Assembly (NCBI RefSeq): GCF_004786035.1
Contig: NZ_CP035088.1
Location: 780,001 to 844,000 of the forward strand
DNA: 64,000 bases
Direction: 5' to 3'
From: Pseudomonas viciae
GTDB lineage: Bacteria > Pseudomonadota > Gammaproteobacteria > Pseudomonadales > Pseudomonadaceae
The notes below the pieces were generated by a model. That model did not search any database. It had not been told where the DNA came from and saw only the letters and a list, made by a program, of their open reading frames with translations. Every line of letters begins with the position of its first letter. Positions within the stretch are counted from its first letter, which is position 1. Position numbers and translations under genes: made by a program. This document shows positions 12,965-21,890 of the stretch, one piece after another.

Positions 12965-14229
12965 GTCTGGCCAAAACACGGATCCGTCCCACCCTGGGTT
13001 CGGTCATCGGGCGCGGTCACCTGATCGTCGCGTTGGTGGCAATCACCATGGCCAGTGTTTCCCTGACTTTGCTGGGTGTGCTTGCGTTGCGGGTCTACGC
13101 CGATCATAACCTGCACCTGATCGCCCGCTCGATCAACTACACCGTGGAAGCGGCGGTGGTGTTCGATGATTCGGCTGCGGCTACCGAAGCGCTGGCCTTG
13201 ATCGCCACCACCGAAGAAGTCGCCGATGCCAGGGTGTTCAATGAGCACGGGCGCTTGTTGGCGCGCTGGCAGCGACCGGAAACCGGTCTTTTGTCGGAGC
13301 TGGAGATGCACATCGCCAAGGCATTCCTGGAAAAACCCATCAGCCTGCCGATCGTTCATCAGGGGCGGAACATTGGCAGCATCTTGTTGGCGGGGCATGG
13401 TGGCAGCCTGTTGCGCTTTTTGCTCAGCGGTCTGGCGGGGATCATTTTGTGCACGGCAGTGAGTGCCTGGGTGGCGCTGTACCTGGCGCGGCGCCAGTTG
13501 CGCGCGATCACGGGGCCGCTGCGTAGCCTGGCCGAGGTAGCCCACGCGGCCCGCAGCGAGCGAGCCCTGGACCGGCGCGTGCCGCCGGCCGCCATCGCCG
13601 AACTGGATAACCTGGGCAATGACTTCAACGCATTGCTCGATGAATTGGAATCCTGGCAGACCCACCTGCAAAGCGAGAACGAAACCCTGGCCCATCAGGC
13701 CAGTCACGACAGCCTGACCGGGTTGCCGAACCGGGCGTACTTCGAAGGCCGGTTGATCCGTGCTTTGCGCAATGCCAGCAAACTCGACGAACAAGTGGCT
13801 GTGCTGTATCTGGACAGCGACCGGTTCAAGGGCATCAATGATAATTTCGGCCACGCTGCCGGTGACGCGGTGCTGACGGCGGTGGCGACGCGGGTTCGCG
13901 CACAATTGCGTGAGGATGACCTGGTGGCGCGTCTGGGTGGCGATGAGTTCGCCGTGTTGCTGGCACCGCTGCACAATGCCGAAGACGCCGAGTTGATCGC
14001 GGAAAAAATCATCGCCAGCATGGAAATGCCGATTCAATTGCCCGGCAATGCCTCAGTGCTGACGTCCCTCAGTATCGGTATTGCCGTTTACCCTGATCAT
14101 GGCGCCACGCCAGGCGCCTTGCTCAACGCCGCCGATGCGGCGATGTACCAGGCCAAACGCCTCGCCCGAGGCGGCCAACACACGGCGGGGTCGGAGCATT
14201 CCGTCGCGGATCTTCAAACCAGGAGCTGA
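12961..14229 (+). CDS. yfiN: YfiN/TpbB membrane diguanylate cyclase
   Basis: This inner-membrane enzyme makes cyclic-di-GMP from GTP. The 422-aa product has a first membrane helix near residues 20-45, a periplasmic sensor domain, a second helix near residues 145-175, a HAMP linker and a C-terminal GGDEF domain. The active-site GGDEF is at about residues 326-330. An RxxD product-inhibition I-site (REDD) lies five residues before it, so the cyclase should be active and feedback-inhibited. It overlaps yfiR by four bases and is followed three bases later by yfiB. YfiR is expected to repress it and YfiB to relieve that repression. Confidence 0.94.
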   Translation: MSLAKTRIRPTLGSVIGRGHLIVALVAITMASVSLTLLGVLALRVYADHNLHLIARSINYTVEAAVVFDDSAAATEALALIATTEEVADARVFNEHGRLLARWQRPETGLLSELEMHIAKAFLEKPISLPIVHQGRNIGSILLAGHGGSLLRFLLSGLAGIILCTAVSAWVALYLARRQLRAITGPLRSLAEVAHAARSERALDRRVPPAAIAELDNLGNDFNALLDELESWQTHLQSENETLAHQASHDSLTGLPNRAYFEGRLIRALRNASKLDEQVAVLYLDSDRFKGINDNFGHAAGDAVLTAVATRVRAQLREDDLVARLGGDEFAVLLAPLHNAEDAELIAEKIIASMEMPIQLPGNASVLTSLSIGIAVYPDHGATPGALLNAADAAMYQAKRLARGGQHTAGSEHSVADLQTRS

Positions 14230-14232
14230 CTC

Positions 14233-14736
14233 GTGCGTTTATATCCTCAACTTTCCTTGCGGCACTTCGCCGCGTTTTTGTTTCTCGCCGTCCTGGCCCT
14301 GAGCGGTTGCCAGACTGCACCGCAGAAAGGGCTTACCCCGGCGCAAGTGGCCGTGCTCAAACAGCAAGGGTTCGAATTGACTGACGATGGCTGGGCCTTT
14401 GGTCTGTCAGGCAAGGTGCTGTTCGGCAGCGATGTGGAAAACCTCAACCCGGCCAGCACCGAGATCGTCGAGCGAATTGGCAAGGCGCTGCTGGGGGCTG
14501 GAATCGAGCGGGTACGCGTCGATGGCCACACCGACGCCTCGGGTTCTCAAGCCTATAACGAACAACTGTCGATACGTCGCGCCCTTAGCGTGAGCAAAGT
14601 ATTGATAGGCGTAGGCATGCGTGAAGAAAACGTCCAATCACGCGGTCTCGGTAGCAGCAAGCCAGTCGCATCCAACGACACGGTCGATGGGCGTACCGAA
14701 AACCGTCGCGTCGCCATCGTGGTCATCGCCGACTAG
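14233..14736 (+). CDS. yfiB: YfiB OmpA-like outer-membrane lipoprotein
   Basis: YfiB is a peptidoglycan-binding lipoprotein that sequesters YfiR and so releases YfiN. The start is GTG at 14233 with aggag seven bases upstream. The 167-aa product has a lipoprotein signal ending LALSGC (lipidation Cys near residue 26). Its OmpA C-like domain carries the DGHTDASGSxxYN and LSIRRA segments that hold the peptidoglycan-binding Asp and Arg. The stop codon lies inside a gactagtc palindrome shared with the stop of the convergent LysR gene, so the two coding regions overlap by four bases. Confidence 0.93.
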   Translation: MRLYPQLSLRHFAAFLFLAVLALSGCQTAPQKGLTPAQVAVLKQQGFELTDDGWAFGLSGKVLFGSDVENLNPASTEIVERIGKALLGAGIERVRVDGHTDASGSQAYNEQLSIRRALSVSKVLIGVGMREENVQSRGLGSSKPVASNDTVDGRTENRRVAIVVIAD

Positions 14737-15680
14737 TCGGCAAACACCATCTCCCGGCTGTCCCCCATCAGCAGTGGCTGGTTCTGTTCAGTCACTTCGC
14801 GGATGTAATCCCACAGCAGGGTAATGCGCTTGAGCTTGCGCAGGTCCTCCCGGCAGTACATCCAGAACTGCCGGGTGACATTGATTTCCTCCGGCAGCAC
14901 CGGCAAAAGCCTTGGGTCCTGGGCGGCAAGGAAGCACGGCAGAATTGCCAGCGAACGCCCTTGCTGCGCCGCCACGAATTGCGCGATCACGCTGGTGCTG
15001 CGCAGATGAGCGTGGGCGCCGGGCAGTACGTTGGCCAGGTAGAGCAACTCGGAACTGAACGCCAGGTCATCCACGTAGCTGATGAACGAGTGATTGCTCA
15101 AGTCTGCCGGGCGCCGGATGGGTGGGTGGTTGTCCAGGTATGGCTGGGTGGCGTAGAGCTGCAGCCGGTAGTCGCACAGTTTGCAGCACACATACGGGCC
15201 GTGTTCGGGGCGTTCGAGGGCGATGACGATGTCGGCTTCGCGCTTGGAGAGGCTGATGAAGTGCGGCAGCGGCAGGATGTCCACCGAAATGGCCGGGTAG
15301 GCGTCGACGAAGTGGCTCAACTGCGGGGTGATGAAGAAGCTGCCGAAGCCTTCGGTGCAGCCCATGCGCACGTGGCCGGACAGTGCGACCCCCGACCCCG
15401 AAACCTGTTCGCAGGCCATGTGTAGGGTGCTTTCGATCGACTCGGCGTAACCCAGCAGGCGCTGGCCTTCAGCCGTCAGGACAAAACCGTTGGTCCGGGA
15501 TTTCTCGAACAGCAGCGTGCCCAATGACGTTTCCAGCGAACTGATGCGTCGTGACACCGTGGTGTAGTCGACGGCCAGGCGCTTGGCCGCCGTGCTGGCC
15601 TTGCGGGTGCGGGCCACTTCGAGGAAAAACTTGAGGTCGTCCCAATTGAGCGACCCCAGGGAGGTGATGTTTTTTTGCAT
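14733..15680 (-). CDS. LysR-family transcriptional regulator, divergent from mmsAB
   Basis: This is a LysR-type activator or repressor. An N-terminal winged helix-turn-helix ([35 protein letters not shown]) is followed by a periplasmic-binding-protein-like effector domain. The start at 15680 ([15 protein letters not shown]) is preferred. An in-frame upstream start at 15722 would add 14 Lys/Asn-rich residues and cannot be excluded. It is divergent from mmsA with about 140 bases between, the usual layout for a LysR regulator and its target, so control of mmsAB is inferred. P. aeruginosa uses an AraC-type MmsR for this operon, so the regulator class differs here. Confidence 0.88.
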   Translation of the reverse strand: MQKNITSLGSLNWDDLKFFLEVARTRKASTAAKRLAVDYTTVSRRISSLETSLGTLLFEKSRTNGFVLTAEGQRLLGYAESIESTLHMACEQVSGSGVALSGHVRMGCTEGFGSFFITPQLSHFVDAYPAISVDILPLPHFISLSKREADIVIALERPEHGPYVCCKLCDYRLQLYATQPYLDNHPPIRRPADLSNHSFISYVDDLAFSSELLYLANVLPGAHAHLRSTSVIAQFVAAQQGRSLAILPCFLAAQDPRLLPVLPEEINVTRQFWMYCREDLRKLKRITLLWDYIREVTEQNQPLLMGDSREMVFAD

Positions 15681-15818
15681 GTTGGACCGGTTTTTATGTG
15701 CGTTCTTATTAGAAGTTTGCACATCTATACTCCAAAAACAGTCCCATCACCAAGGTGTCTATGCGCCTTGGTCTCTGCTGAACCAGCGCGCCCTATAAGA
15801 ACAATCCCGGAGGCCAGC

Positions 15819-17345
15819 ATGAATGTTTCCCTTACGCCCAACGACACTGCCCTGCAAACCGTCAGACTGCTGATCGATGGCGAGTGGGTTGAATCCCAAT
15901 CCAGCGAATGGCACGACATCGTCAACCCGGCCACTCAGCAGGTGCTGGCGAAGGTTCCGTTCGCCACCGCATCGGAAGTCGATGCCGCCATTGCTGCCGC
16001 CCAGCGTGCCTTCCAGACCTGGAAGCTGACCCCCATCGGCGCGCGGATGCGCATCATGCTAAAGCTCCAGGCGTTGATCCGCGAGCACTCCAAGCGTATC
16101 GCCGCGGTGCTCAGCGCCGAGCAGGGCAAAACCATCGCTGATGCCGAGGGCGATATTTTCCGCGGCCTGGAAGTGGTCGAGCATGCCTGTTCAATCGGCA
16201 CGCTGCAGATGGGCGAGTTCGCCGAGAACGTTGCCGGCGGCGTTGATACCTACACGTTGCGCCAGCCGATTGGGGTGTGTGCGGGCATTACCCCGTTCAA
16301 CTTCCCGGCGATGATTCCGCTGTGGATGTTCCCGATGGCCATCGCCTGTGGCAACACCTTCGTGCTCAAGCCGTCGGAACAGGACCCGCTGTCGACCATG
16401 CTGCTGGTGGAACTGGCCATCGAGGCTGGCGTGCCGGCGGGTGTGCTCAATGTGGTGCATGGCGGCAAGGATGTGGTGGATGCGCTTTGCACCCACAAAG
16501 ACATCAAGGCGGTTTCCTTTGTGGGCTCGACGGCGGTCGGCACTCATGTGTATGAGCTTGCGGGTCGCCATGGCAAGCGCGTGCAGTCGATGATGGGCGC
16601 CAAGAACCACGCCGTGGTGTTGCCTGACGCCAATCGCGAGCAAACCCTCAACGCCCTGGTCGGGGCCGGTTTCGGCGCGGCGGGCCAGCGTTGCATGGCC
16701 ACCTCCGTGGTGGTGATGGTGGGCGCGGCCAAGCAATGGTTGCCGGAACTCAAGGCCCTGGCGCAGAAGCTCAAGGTCAACGCTGGCAGCGAGCCGGGTA
16801 CCGATGTCGGGCCGGTGATTTCCAAACGGGCCAAGGCGCGGATTCTCGAGTTGATCGAGAGCGGCGTGAAGGAAGGGGCGAAGCTGGAACTCGATGGCCG
16901 TGACATCAGCGTGCGGGGCTTCGAGCAGGGTAACTTCGTCGGCCCGACCCTGTTTTCCGGCGTGACCACCGACATGCGCATCTACACCGAAGAAATCTTC
17001 GGCCCGGTGCTGGTGGTGCTGGAAGTCGACACCCTCGATCAGGCGATTGCCCTGGTCAACGCCAACCCGTTCGGCAATGGCACGGGCCTGTTCACCCAGA
17101 GCGGTGCGGCGGCACGCAAATTCCAGAGTGAAATCGACGTCGGCCAGGTGGGGATCAACATCCCGATTCCAGTGCCGGTACCGTTTTTCAGCTTCACCGG
17201 TTCCCGGGGTTCGAAACTCGGCGACCTCGGCCCGTACGGCAAACAAGTGGTGCAGTTCTACACTCAGACCAAGACCGTTACCGCGCGCTGGTTCGATGAT
17301 GACAGCGTCAATGACGGCGTGAATACCACCATCAACCTGCGTTAA
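15819..17345 (+). CDS. mmsA: Methylmalonate-semialdehyde dehydrogenase (CoA-acylating)
   Basis: MmsA converts methylmalonate semialdehyde (valine catabolism) or malonate semialdehyde to propionyl- or acetyl-CoA with NAD+ and CoA. The 508-aa product begins at 15819 with cggagg upstream. It has an ALDH fold: the Rossmann region contains [17 protein letters not shown], and the catalytic cysteine lies in [12 protein letters not shown]. The later motif [10 protein letters not shown] is also typical. The length matches the family (about 500 aa). mmsB follows ten bases after the stop, so the pair is an operon. Confidence 0.95.
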   Translation: MNVSLTPNDTALQTVRLLIDGEWVESQSSEWHDIVNPATQQVLAKVPFATASEVDAAIAAAQRAFQTWKLTPIGARMRIMLKLQALIREHSKRIAAVLSAEQGKTIADAEGDIFRGLEVVEHACSIGTLQMGEFAENVAGGVDTYTLRQPIGVCAGITPFNFPAMIPLWMFPMAIACGNTFVLKPSEQDPLSTMLLVELAIEAGVPAGVLNVVHGGKDVVDALCTHKDIKAVSFVGSTAVGTHVYELAGRHGKRVQSMMGAKNHAVVLPDANREQTLNALVGAGFGAAGQRCMATSVVVMVGAAKQWLPELKALAQKLKVNAGSEPGTDVGPVISKRAKARILELIESGVKEGAKLELDGRDISVRGFEQGNFVGPTLFSGVTTDMRIYTEEIFGPVLVVLEVDTLDQAIALVNANPFGNGTGLFTQSGAAARKFQSEIDVGQVGINIPIPVPVPFFSFTGSRGSKLGDLGPYGKQVVQFYTQTKTVTARWFDDDSVNDGVNTTINLR

Positions 17346-17355
17346 GGAGCCGGAC

Positions 17356-18243
17356 ATGAACATCGCCTTTATCGGCCTCGGCAACATGGGCGCCCCCATG
17401 GCGCGCAATCTGCTCAAGGCCGGCCATTCGCTGAACCTGTTCGACCTGAACCAGACGGTGCTGGCCGAGCTGGCAACGCTAGGTGGCACTATCAGCACCT
17501 CGCCGCGGGATGCGGCCCAGGGCGCGGCACTGGTGATCACCATGCTGCCGGCCGCGGCCCATGTGCGCAGTGTCTGGCTGGGGGAAGACGGCGTGCTGGC
17601 CGGTATCGCCGCTGGTACGCCAGCGGTGGATTGCAGCACCATCGATCCACAGACCGCCCGCGATGTCGCCGCCGCTGCCGCCAGGCAGGGCGTGGCGATG
17701 GCCGACGCTCCCGTCTCGGGCGGCACCGGCGGTGCGGCAGCTGGCACGTTGACCTTCATGGTCGGTGCCAGCGCTGAGCTGTTTGCCACCTTGCAACCGG
17801 TGCTGGCGCAAATGGGCCGTAACATTGTGCGTTGCGGAGAGGTCGGCACCGGGCAGATCGCCAAAATCTGCAACAACCTGCTGCTGGGAATTTCCATGGT
17901 GGGCGTCAGCGAAGCCATGGCCCTGGGCGACGCTCTGGGGATCGACACCCAGGTGCTGGCCGGGATCATCAACAGCTCGACGGGTCGTTGCTGGAGTTCG
18001 GACACCTACAACCCATGGCCGGGCGTGATTGAAACGGCGCCGGCGTCCCGAGGTTACACCGGCGGTTTCGGTGCGGACCTGATGCTCAAGGACTTGGGCC
18101 TGGCCACCGAAGCCGCGCGGCAGGCCCATCAGCCGGTGGTGCTGGGGGCGGTGGCTCAGCAGTTGTATCAGGCGATGAGCCAGCGGGGCGAGGGCGGCAA
18201 GGATTTTTCGGCAATTGTTAACAGCTATCGCAAGCCGCAATAG
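17356..18243 (+). CDS. mmsB: 3-hydroxyisobutyrate dehydrogenase
   Basis: MmsB oxidises 3-hydroxyisobutyrate to methylmalonate semialdehyde with NAD+, the step before MmsA in valine breakdown. The 295-aa product has an N-terminal dinucleotide-binding GLGNMGAPMA and the substrate-binding DAPVSGGTGGA. The helix carrying the catalytic lysine reads GQIAKICNNLLLG, and the C-terminal half is the usual all-helical domain (GADLMLKDLGLA). The ribosome site is aaggag. It is translated directly after mmsA. Confidence 0.95.
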   Translation: MNIAFIGLGNMGAPMARNLLKAGHSLNLFDLNQTVLAELATLGGTISTSPRDAAQGAALVITMLPAAAHVRSVWLGEDGVLAGIAAGTPAVDCSTIDPQTARDVAAAAARQGVAMADAPVSGGTGGAAAGTLTFMVGASAELFATLQPVLAQMGRNIVRCGEVGTGQIAKICNNLLLGISMVGVSEAMALGDALGIDTQVLAGIINSSTGRCWSSDTYNPWPGVIETAPASRGYTGGFGADLMLKDLGLATEAARQAHQPVVLGAVAQQLYQAMSQRGEGGKDFSAIVNSYRKPQ

Positions 18244-18428
18244 GCGCAGCATTGCATGAAGCGTTCATCCCCCGGCGACGTAGCGGATTGAACCTGTTTA
18301 AAGCGGCGTGAGCCGCGTTGCAGGTTTAAGGCTGCGTCGCTGGCGCAGGAAATAAACCCCTGGGCGAGGTCTCGCCGCGAAGCTGTAATAAACGATATCT
18401 AATATGAATGTGTCCTGAGTAATCCTCG

Positions 18429-18446
18429 GTTTCATATATATGAAAC
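18429..18446. promoter_or_regulatory. 18-bp perfect palindrome, candidate operator
   Basis: The sequence gtttcatatatatgaaac equals its own reverse complement. It sits about 38 bases upstream of a candidate -35 box and 108 bases before the first gene of the cluster. A symmetric AT-rich site at this position fits a dimeric regulator, but no dedicated regulator gene is visible next to the cluster. Confidence 0.45.
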
Positions 18447-18456
18447 GCCGCGAGTG

Positions 18457-18471
18457 ATAACAAGTTGTTAT
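18457..18471. promoter_or_regulatory. Second dyad, candidate operator
   Basis: Arms of seven bases (ataacaa / ttgttat) flank a single central g. The site ends 12 bases before the candidate -35 box. Its sequence differs from that of the palindrome at 18429-18446, so the two may bind different proteins or one may be fortuitous. Confidence 0.35.
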
Positions 18472-18483
18472 AGTTGTGGAGCC

Positions 18484-18512
18484 TTGACAGAAAAAAATCG
18501 TTGCACAATACT
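18484..18512 (+). promoter_or_regulatory. Candidate sigma-70 promoter of the 18.5-kb cluster
   Basis: A perfect TTGACA -35 hexamer (18484-18489), a 17-base spacer and a weaker aatact -10 hexamer (four of six matches) point at the first gene of the cluster. The start of transcription would lie near 18519, and a strong aaggag ribosome site follows at 18540-18545. Confidence 0.5.
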
Positions 18513-18553
18513 CGGCGCTCAGGACGAGCAATTATTATCAAGGAGCGATACCC

Positions 18554-19516
18554 ATGCCTTCGCAGGATACGTGCGTACTTATATCTGCCGGCCTTAAAAA
18601 GTTGGCGCTGAATCAAGAATGTCGAGACGCCTTCAGTAAAGACTCATTATTCTTCAGGTTATTCGAGCAAGCGGCTCACCGCTATATTATCGCCTCGGAT
18701 CGAGAAACACTCCGTGATAAGCTGCAATTACTCCGCAATAAAGGCTATCGACTCGGTGTTGAGTATGTCGGCGAGGAGAATCATGATCCTCACGTCGTAC
18801 AAACGTTCGTCGATGAGTACCTGAAATCTATCCAGACTTTCTCCAAGGCTGGATTAACTCCACAGTTGGGTTTCGATTTAAGCGCAGTGGGCATGCTTAT
18901 TTCCCAGGAAACTGCCTATCGCAACGCCGCCACTATCTTGTCTGCTGCCGCAGAACATAACATTCCCGTGATGATTAGCATGGAACACTCTTCGGCGGTC
19001 GATAAGATCCTCGAAGTGTATTCCCAGTTGGCCCCAGATCACGCCAATATTGGCCTCACTGTGCAAGCCCACTTGCATAGAACAGTTGATGATCTATCTG
19101 CAATCATTGGTTATGGTCGTAAAATCAGATTGGTCAAAGGCGTTTATAACGAAGCGCCTGAAATAGCCCTGCCGCGGGGAGCGGAACTGGATGAGCGCTA
19201 TTTGACGTTACTCGCCGAAATCCTCGAGGCCAGGATTGCGGTCAGTTGTGCGACGCAGGATCCCACCTTGATCAAGCGCATTTTCGACCAGGGGTACCAT
19301 TCGCAGATCCAGGAACTGGAAATGCTCCACGGGGTGCAACCCGAGACGTTGCGCAAAGCCAAAGAAGCAGGGCTGGCTTGCCGTATCGCGGCGGTTTACG
19401 GCGACAGCTGGTACCTGCATTTTCTGCATCGACTCGCGGAGTCGCCTGAAAACGTCCTGGAAGCTCTCGCAGACTTCTACGACCCCTCCCGCATTGTCTT
19501 TGGCGCAGGTTATTAA
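18554..19516 (+). CDS. Proline dehydrogenase-like flavoenzyme
   Basis: Monofunctional proline dehydrogenases oxidise L-proline to pyrroline-5-carboxylate using FAD in a TIM barrel. The 320-aa product keeps many family marks: QAHLHRT (residues 171-177), IRLVKGVYNE (191-200), SCATQDPTL (231-239), QELEMLHGV (253-261) and YGDSWYLHFLHRLAESPEN (282-300). The family has an adjacent Arg-Arg pair in the last motif that holds the substrate carboxylate. Here the first Arg is His292, and only Arg293 remains. A changed substrate such as a modified or peptide-bound proline analogue is therefore possible. No P5C dehydrogenase lies nearby, which argues against simple proline catabolism. The spacing of 11 bases to the next gene places it first in an operon. 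Confidence 0.82.
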   Translation: MPSQDTCVLISAGLKKLALNQECRDAFSKDSLFFRLFEQAAHRYIIASDRETLRDKLQLLRNKGYRLGVEYVGEENHDPHVVQTFVDEYLKSIQTFSKAGLTPQLGFDLSAVGMLISQETAYRNAATILSAAAEHNIPVMISMEHSSAVDKILEVYSQLAPDHANIGLTVQAHLHRTVDDLSAIIGYGRKIRLVKGVYNEAPEIALPRGAELDERYLTLLAEILEARIAVSCATQDPTLIKRIFDQGYHSQIQELEMLHGVQPETLRKAKEAGLACRIAAVYGDSWYLHFLHRLAESPENVLEALADFYDPSRIVFGAGY

Positions 19517-19527
19517 CGGAGCATCTC

Positions 19528-20589
19528 ATGTTTATCGATCTCAGAAGCGATACGGTAACCAAGCCAACGGAAGGCATGCGCAAGGCGATTTATCAGGCAG
19601 AAGTGGGTGATGACTGTTTCGGTGAAGACCCGAGCGTGCGTGCGCTGGAGGAATACTGTGCCAATTACTTCCAGAAGGAAGCGGCGCTGTTCACCTCGGG
19701 TGGCACCTTGAGCAACCAGTTGGCAATCAAGGCACTGACCAACCCGGGCGATGAGATATTCCTGGACGCCTCGTACCACATCAATTTCTACGAGTCCGCC
19801 TCGACGTCGGCCTTTTCAGGGGTCAACTTTTCGCTTTCCAATCACGACAATGGCCTGTTCGACGTCAGTGACCTGGAAAAGCTCCACGCCTCCAAATGCC
19901 GCTGGAGTCAGAACTACGCGTTGCCACGGGTGGTGGTGATTGAAAACACCCTCGGCTGTAAAGGTGGTGCCATCTTTCCTCTGCAGCAAATGAACAATGT
20001 CTTTGCCTATGCCAGGGATATCGGTGCCTATCGTTATCTCGACGGTGCACGCATTCTCCATGCGTCTATTGCCTCCGGCATCGATGTGACGTCATACACC
20101 GACAACGCTGATCTGCTGTCCATGTGTCTGTCAAAGGGGTTGGGAGCGCCGATCGGTTCGATCATGGTGGGTTCCCAGGAGTTGATACTGCGCGCTAAAA
20201 AATACCGGAAATGGTTCGGCGGCGATCTGCACCAGGCCGGCATGATGGCGGCTGCCGGGCTTTATGCGATGCAGAATCACGTTGAACGGCTGGTCGAAGA
20301 CCATGAGCACGCAGCCTTGCTGCACCAGTTGCTCAACGATATCGACGAGACGCCCGCGCGCTACAAGGGCACTAACATGGTCACCCTGGACGTTGCCTCG
20401 CTGGGTGTTGCACCGGTGCAGTTCGCAGCTGTTCTGCGCCAGAACGGGGTGGGGGGCTTGCCGTATAACGCCAGGGAAATGCGCTTCATGCCGCATATCG
20501 ACATCAGTCGCGACGATATTTATAAAGCCGCCGGGATTATCAAGGATACCGTTCGAGCGCTCAGTCGGGCCGGGGAGACGGTCAAGTGA
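19528..20589 (+). CDS. Threonine aldolase-family PLP enzyme (beta-eliminating lyase fold)
   Basis: This family cleaves beta-hydroxy-amino acids to glycine and an aldehyde, or runs the reverse condensation, using PLP. The 353-aa product shows the family start (FIDLRSDTVTKPTEGMRKA), the GGTLSNQLA phosphate loop and a PLP-stacking His at 84. The PLP-nitrogen Asp is in YLDGARI (171-175), and the internal-aldimine lysine is K203 in SKGLGAPIGS. FGGDLHQAG replaces the more usual LGGGMRQAG, altering residues near the active site. A biosynthetic C-C bond-forming role is possible given its cluster. A housekeeping low-specificity threonine aldolase is the alternative. Its stop overlaps the next start (GTGA). 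Confidence 0.85.
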   Translation: MFIDLRSDTVTKPTEGMRKAIYQAEVGDDCFGEDPSVRALEEYCANYFQKEAALFTSGGTLSNQLAIKALTNPGDEIFLDASYHINFYESASTSAFSGVNFSLSNHDNGLFDVSDLEKLHASKCRWSQNYALPRVVVIENTLGCKGGAIFPLQQMNNVFAYARDIGAYRYLDGARILHASIASGIDVTSYTDNADLLSMCLSKGLGAPIGSIMVGSQELILRAKKYRKWFGGDLHQAGMMAAAGLYAMQNHVERLVEDHEHAALLHQLLNDIDETPARYKGTNMVTLDVASLGVAPVQFAAVLRQNGVGGLPYNAREMRFMPHIDISRDDIYKAAGIIKDTVRALSRAGETVK

Positions 20590-21890
20590 TCTATAAGAAA
20601 AACATTGTGCTGATCGTCGATGCCTATTCGACCGGCAGTCTTATTGCCCCCGCCTTTATTTCCCGTGGATTCGAATGCGTGCATGTGCGTTCCACCGCCA
20701 ATGTCAACGAGTTCTATAACGCCTGGTTCCGTCCGGCGGACTTTACCCAAGACATTCTCTACAACTCGGACGCCGAGCTGCGTCAGGCGTTATCCGAATA
20801 TTCCGTGCAGTTTGTGCTGGCTGGTTGCGAATTTGGTGTTGAACTGGCTGCTCATCTGGCTGGACTGTTTGATATTCCACGCCGTAATGATCCGTCCCAC
20901 GCCATTCGCTGGCGCGACAAGTTTGAAATGCATGAAGCCTTGCAGCGCGCGGGTGTACGCTCGATCAAGCATTTCAAATCGGATTCGCTGGCCGCCATTC
21001 TGGAGTGGATAAAAGAGCAACGCATCCTGCCGGTGGTGTTGAAACCGATCAAAAGTGCCGGGTCGGACAATATTCATATCTGCACGCAGGAAAGCGAAGT
21101 TGAACAGGCCTTCGAGGTCATCAAGTCGAGCCGGAACCTGTTTCTCGAAAGTAACGAGCAGATTCTGGTCCAGCAGTATCTGGATAACTCGGATTTCAAC
21201 TCGGAGTTGTCGGCGAGCAAATCCACTGATGTGGACATTGAATATTGCGTCAATACCGTGAGTGTCGACGGTCAGCACTATGTCAGCGAAATCATCCGGG
21301 TGTACCGCACTCGGATCGGCGATTCGCCGGTGCACGACTACAACCAGTTGATGTGCCCGGTGGACAATGCCGATGTCTACCGTCGTCTGTCGCAGTACAT
21401 CTTTTCCGTGCTCGATGCACTGGGTATCCGCCAGGGCGTAGGCCACAGCGAACTGATGATTGTCGACGATGAACCGGTGCTGCTTGAAACAGCGGCACGG
21501 ATGCCGGGTGGCATTGATCTGTCGGCTTATACACGGGCCTTGGGGCATAACCAGTTGAGCCTGTGGATCGACTCGCTGGTCAACCCCCAGGCTTTTCTCG
21601 ATGACCGACAACGCCCGCGAAACAAGCTCTATTTTCATTCCAGCTGTGTGTTTCTGATTGCTCGACAGGCGGGGCCGATCAAGCGAGTACCGAACCTGGC
21701 TCGGTGGAAAGCGATTCCTGGGGTACACAGCATCAAGATCCAGGATGAAGGGACGCTGAAGAAAACCGTTTCCCTGGAAAACTGCCCAGGTCACGTGTTC
21801 ATTCTCGACCGCGACCGTGCCGCCATTCAGAAGAGCATAGAGTTGCTGCGCGAGGACGAACCCGGCGTCTACAGGGAAATGCTGGCATGA
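20586..21890 (+). CDS. ATP-grasp amino-acid ligase-like protein
   Basis: ATP-grasp ligases activate a carboxylate as acyl-phosphate and join it to an amine. Relatives include L-amino-acid ligases that build dipeptide antibiotics. The start is GTG at 20586, overlapping the previous stop. The 434-aa product has an N-terminal Rossmann-like part (VLIVDAYSTGSLIAPAF), an ATP-binding lysine in VVLKPIKSAGSDNIHI (150-165), and the metal/ATP segment GVGHSELMIVDDEPVLLETAARMPGG (from residue 284) with Glu301 and Arg305. This arrangement resembles the BacD/LAL type more than carbamoyl-phosphate or purine enzymes. Substrates cannot be read from the sequence. Its stop overlaps the MFS start by four bases. 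Confidence 0.85.
   Translation: MIYKKNIVLIVDAYSTGSLIAPAFISRGFECVHVRSTANVNEFYNAWFRPADFTQDILYNSDAELRQALSEYSVQFVLAGCEFGVELAAHLAGLFDIPRRNDPSHAIRWRDKFEMHEALQRAGVRSIKHFKSDSLAAILEWIKEQRILPVVLKPIKSAGSDNIHICTQESEVEQAFEVIKSSRNLFLESNEQILVQQYLDNSDFNSELSASKSTDVDIEYCVNTVSVDGQHYVSEIIRVYRTRIGDSPVHDYNQLMCPVDNADVYRRLSQYIFSVLDALGIRQGVGHSELMIVDDEPVLLETAARMPGGIDLSAYTRALGHNQLSLWIDSLVNPQAFLDDRQRPRNKLYFHSSCVFLIARQAGPIKRVPNLARWKAIPGVHSIKIQDEGTLKKTVSLENCPGHVFILDRDRAAIQKSIELLREDEPGVYREMLA

Larger units (their letters stand above)
18244..18553. other. Intergenic region between mmsB and the 18.5-kb cluster
   Basis: These 310 bases hold no credible gene. The first half is GC-rich with small hairpins: gcggc/gccgc at 18303-18316 inside an outer aacctg/caggtt stem, and ggcgag/ctcgcc at 18363-18376. 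They could end mmsB transcription, although no T-tract follows. From about 18380 the base composition turns markedly AT-rich and contains the palindromes and promoter listed separately. Confidence 0.7.

Noticed and set aside
12727..14037. 436-codon open frame antisense to yfiR/yfiN
   Set aside because: A shadow of the strongly supported yfi operon; His/Gln/Arg-rich composition typical of antisense frames.
16191..18005. 604-codon open frame antisense to mmsA and mmsB
   Set aside because: A shadow frame spanning two well-supported genes and their junction.
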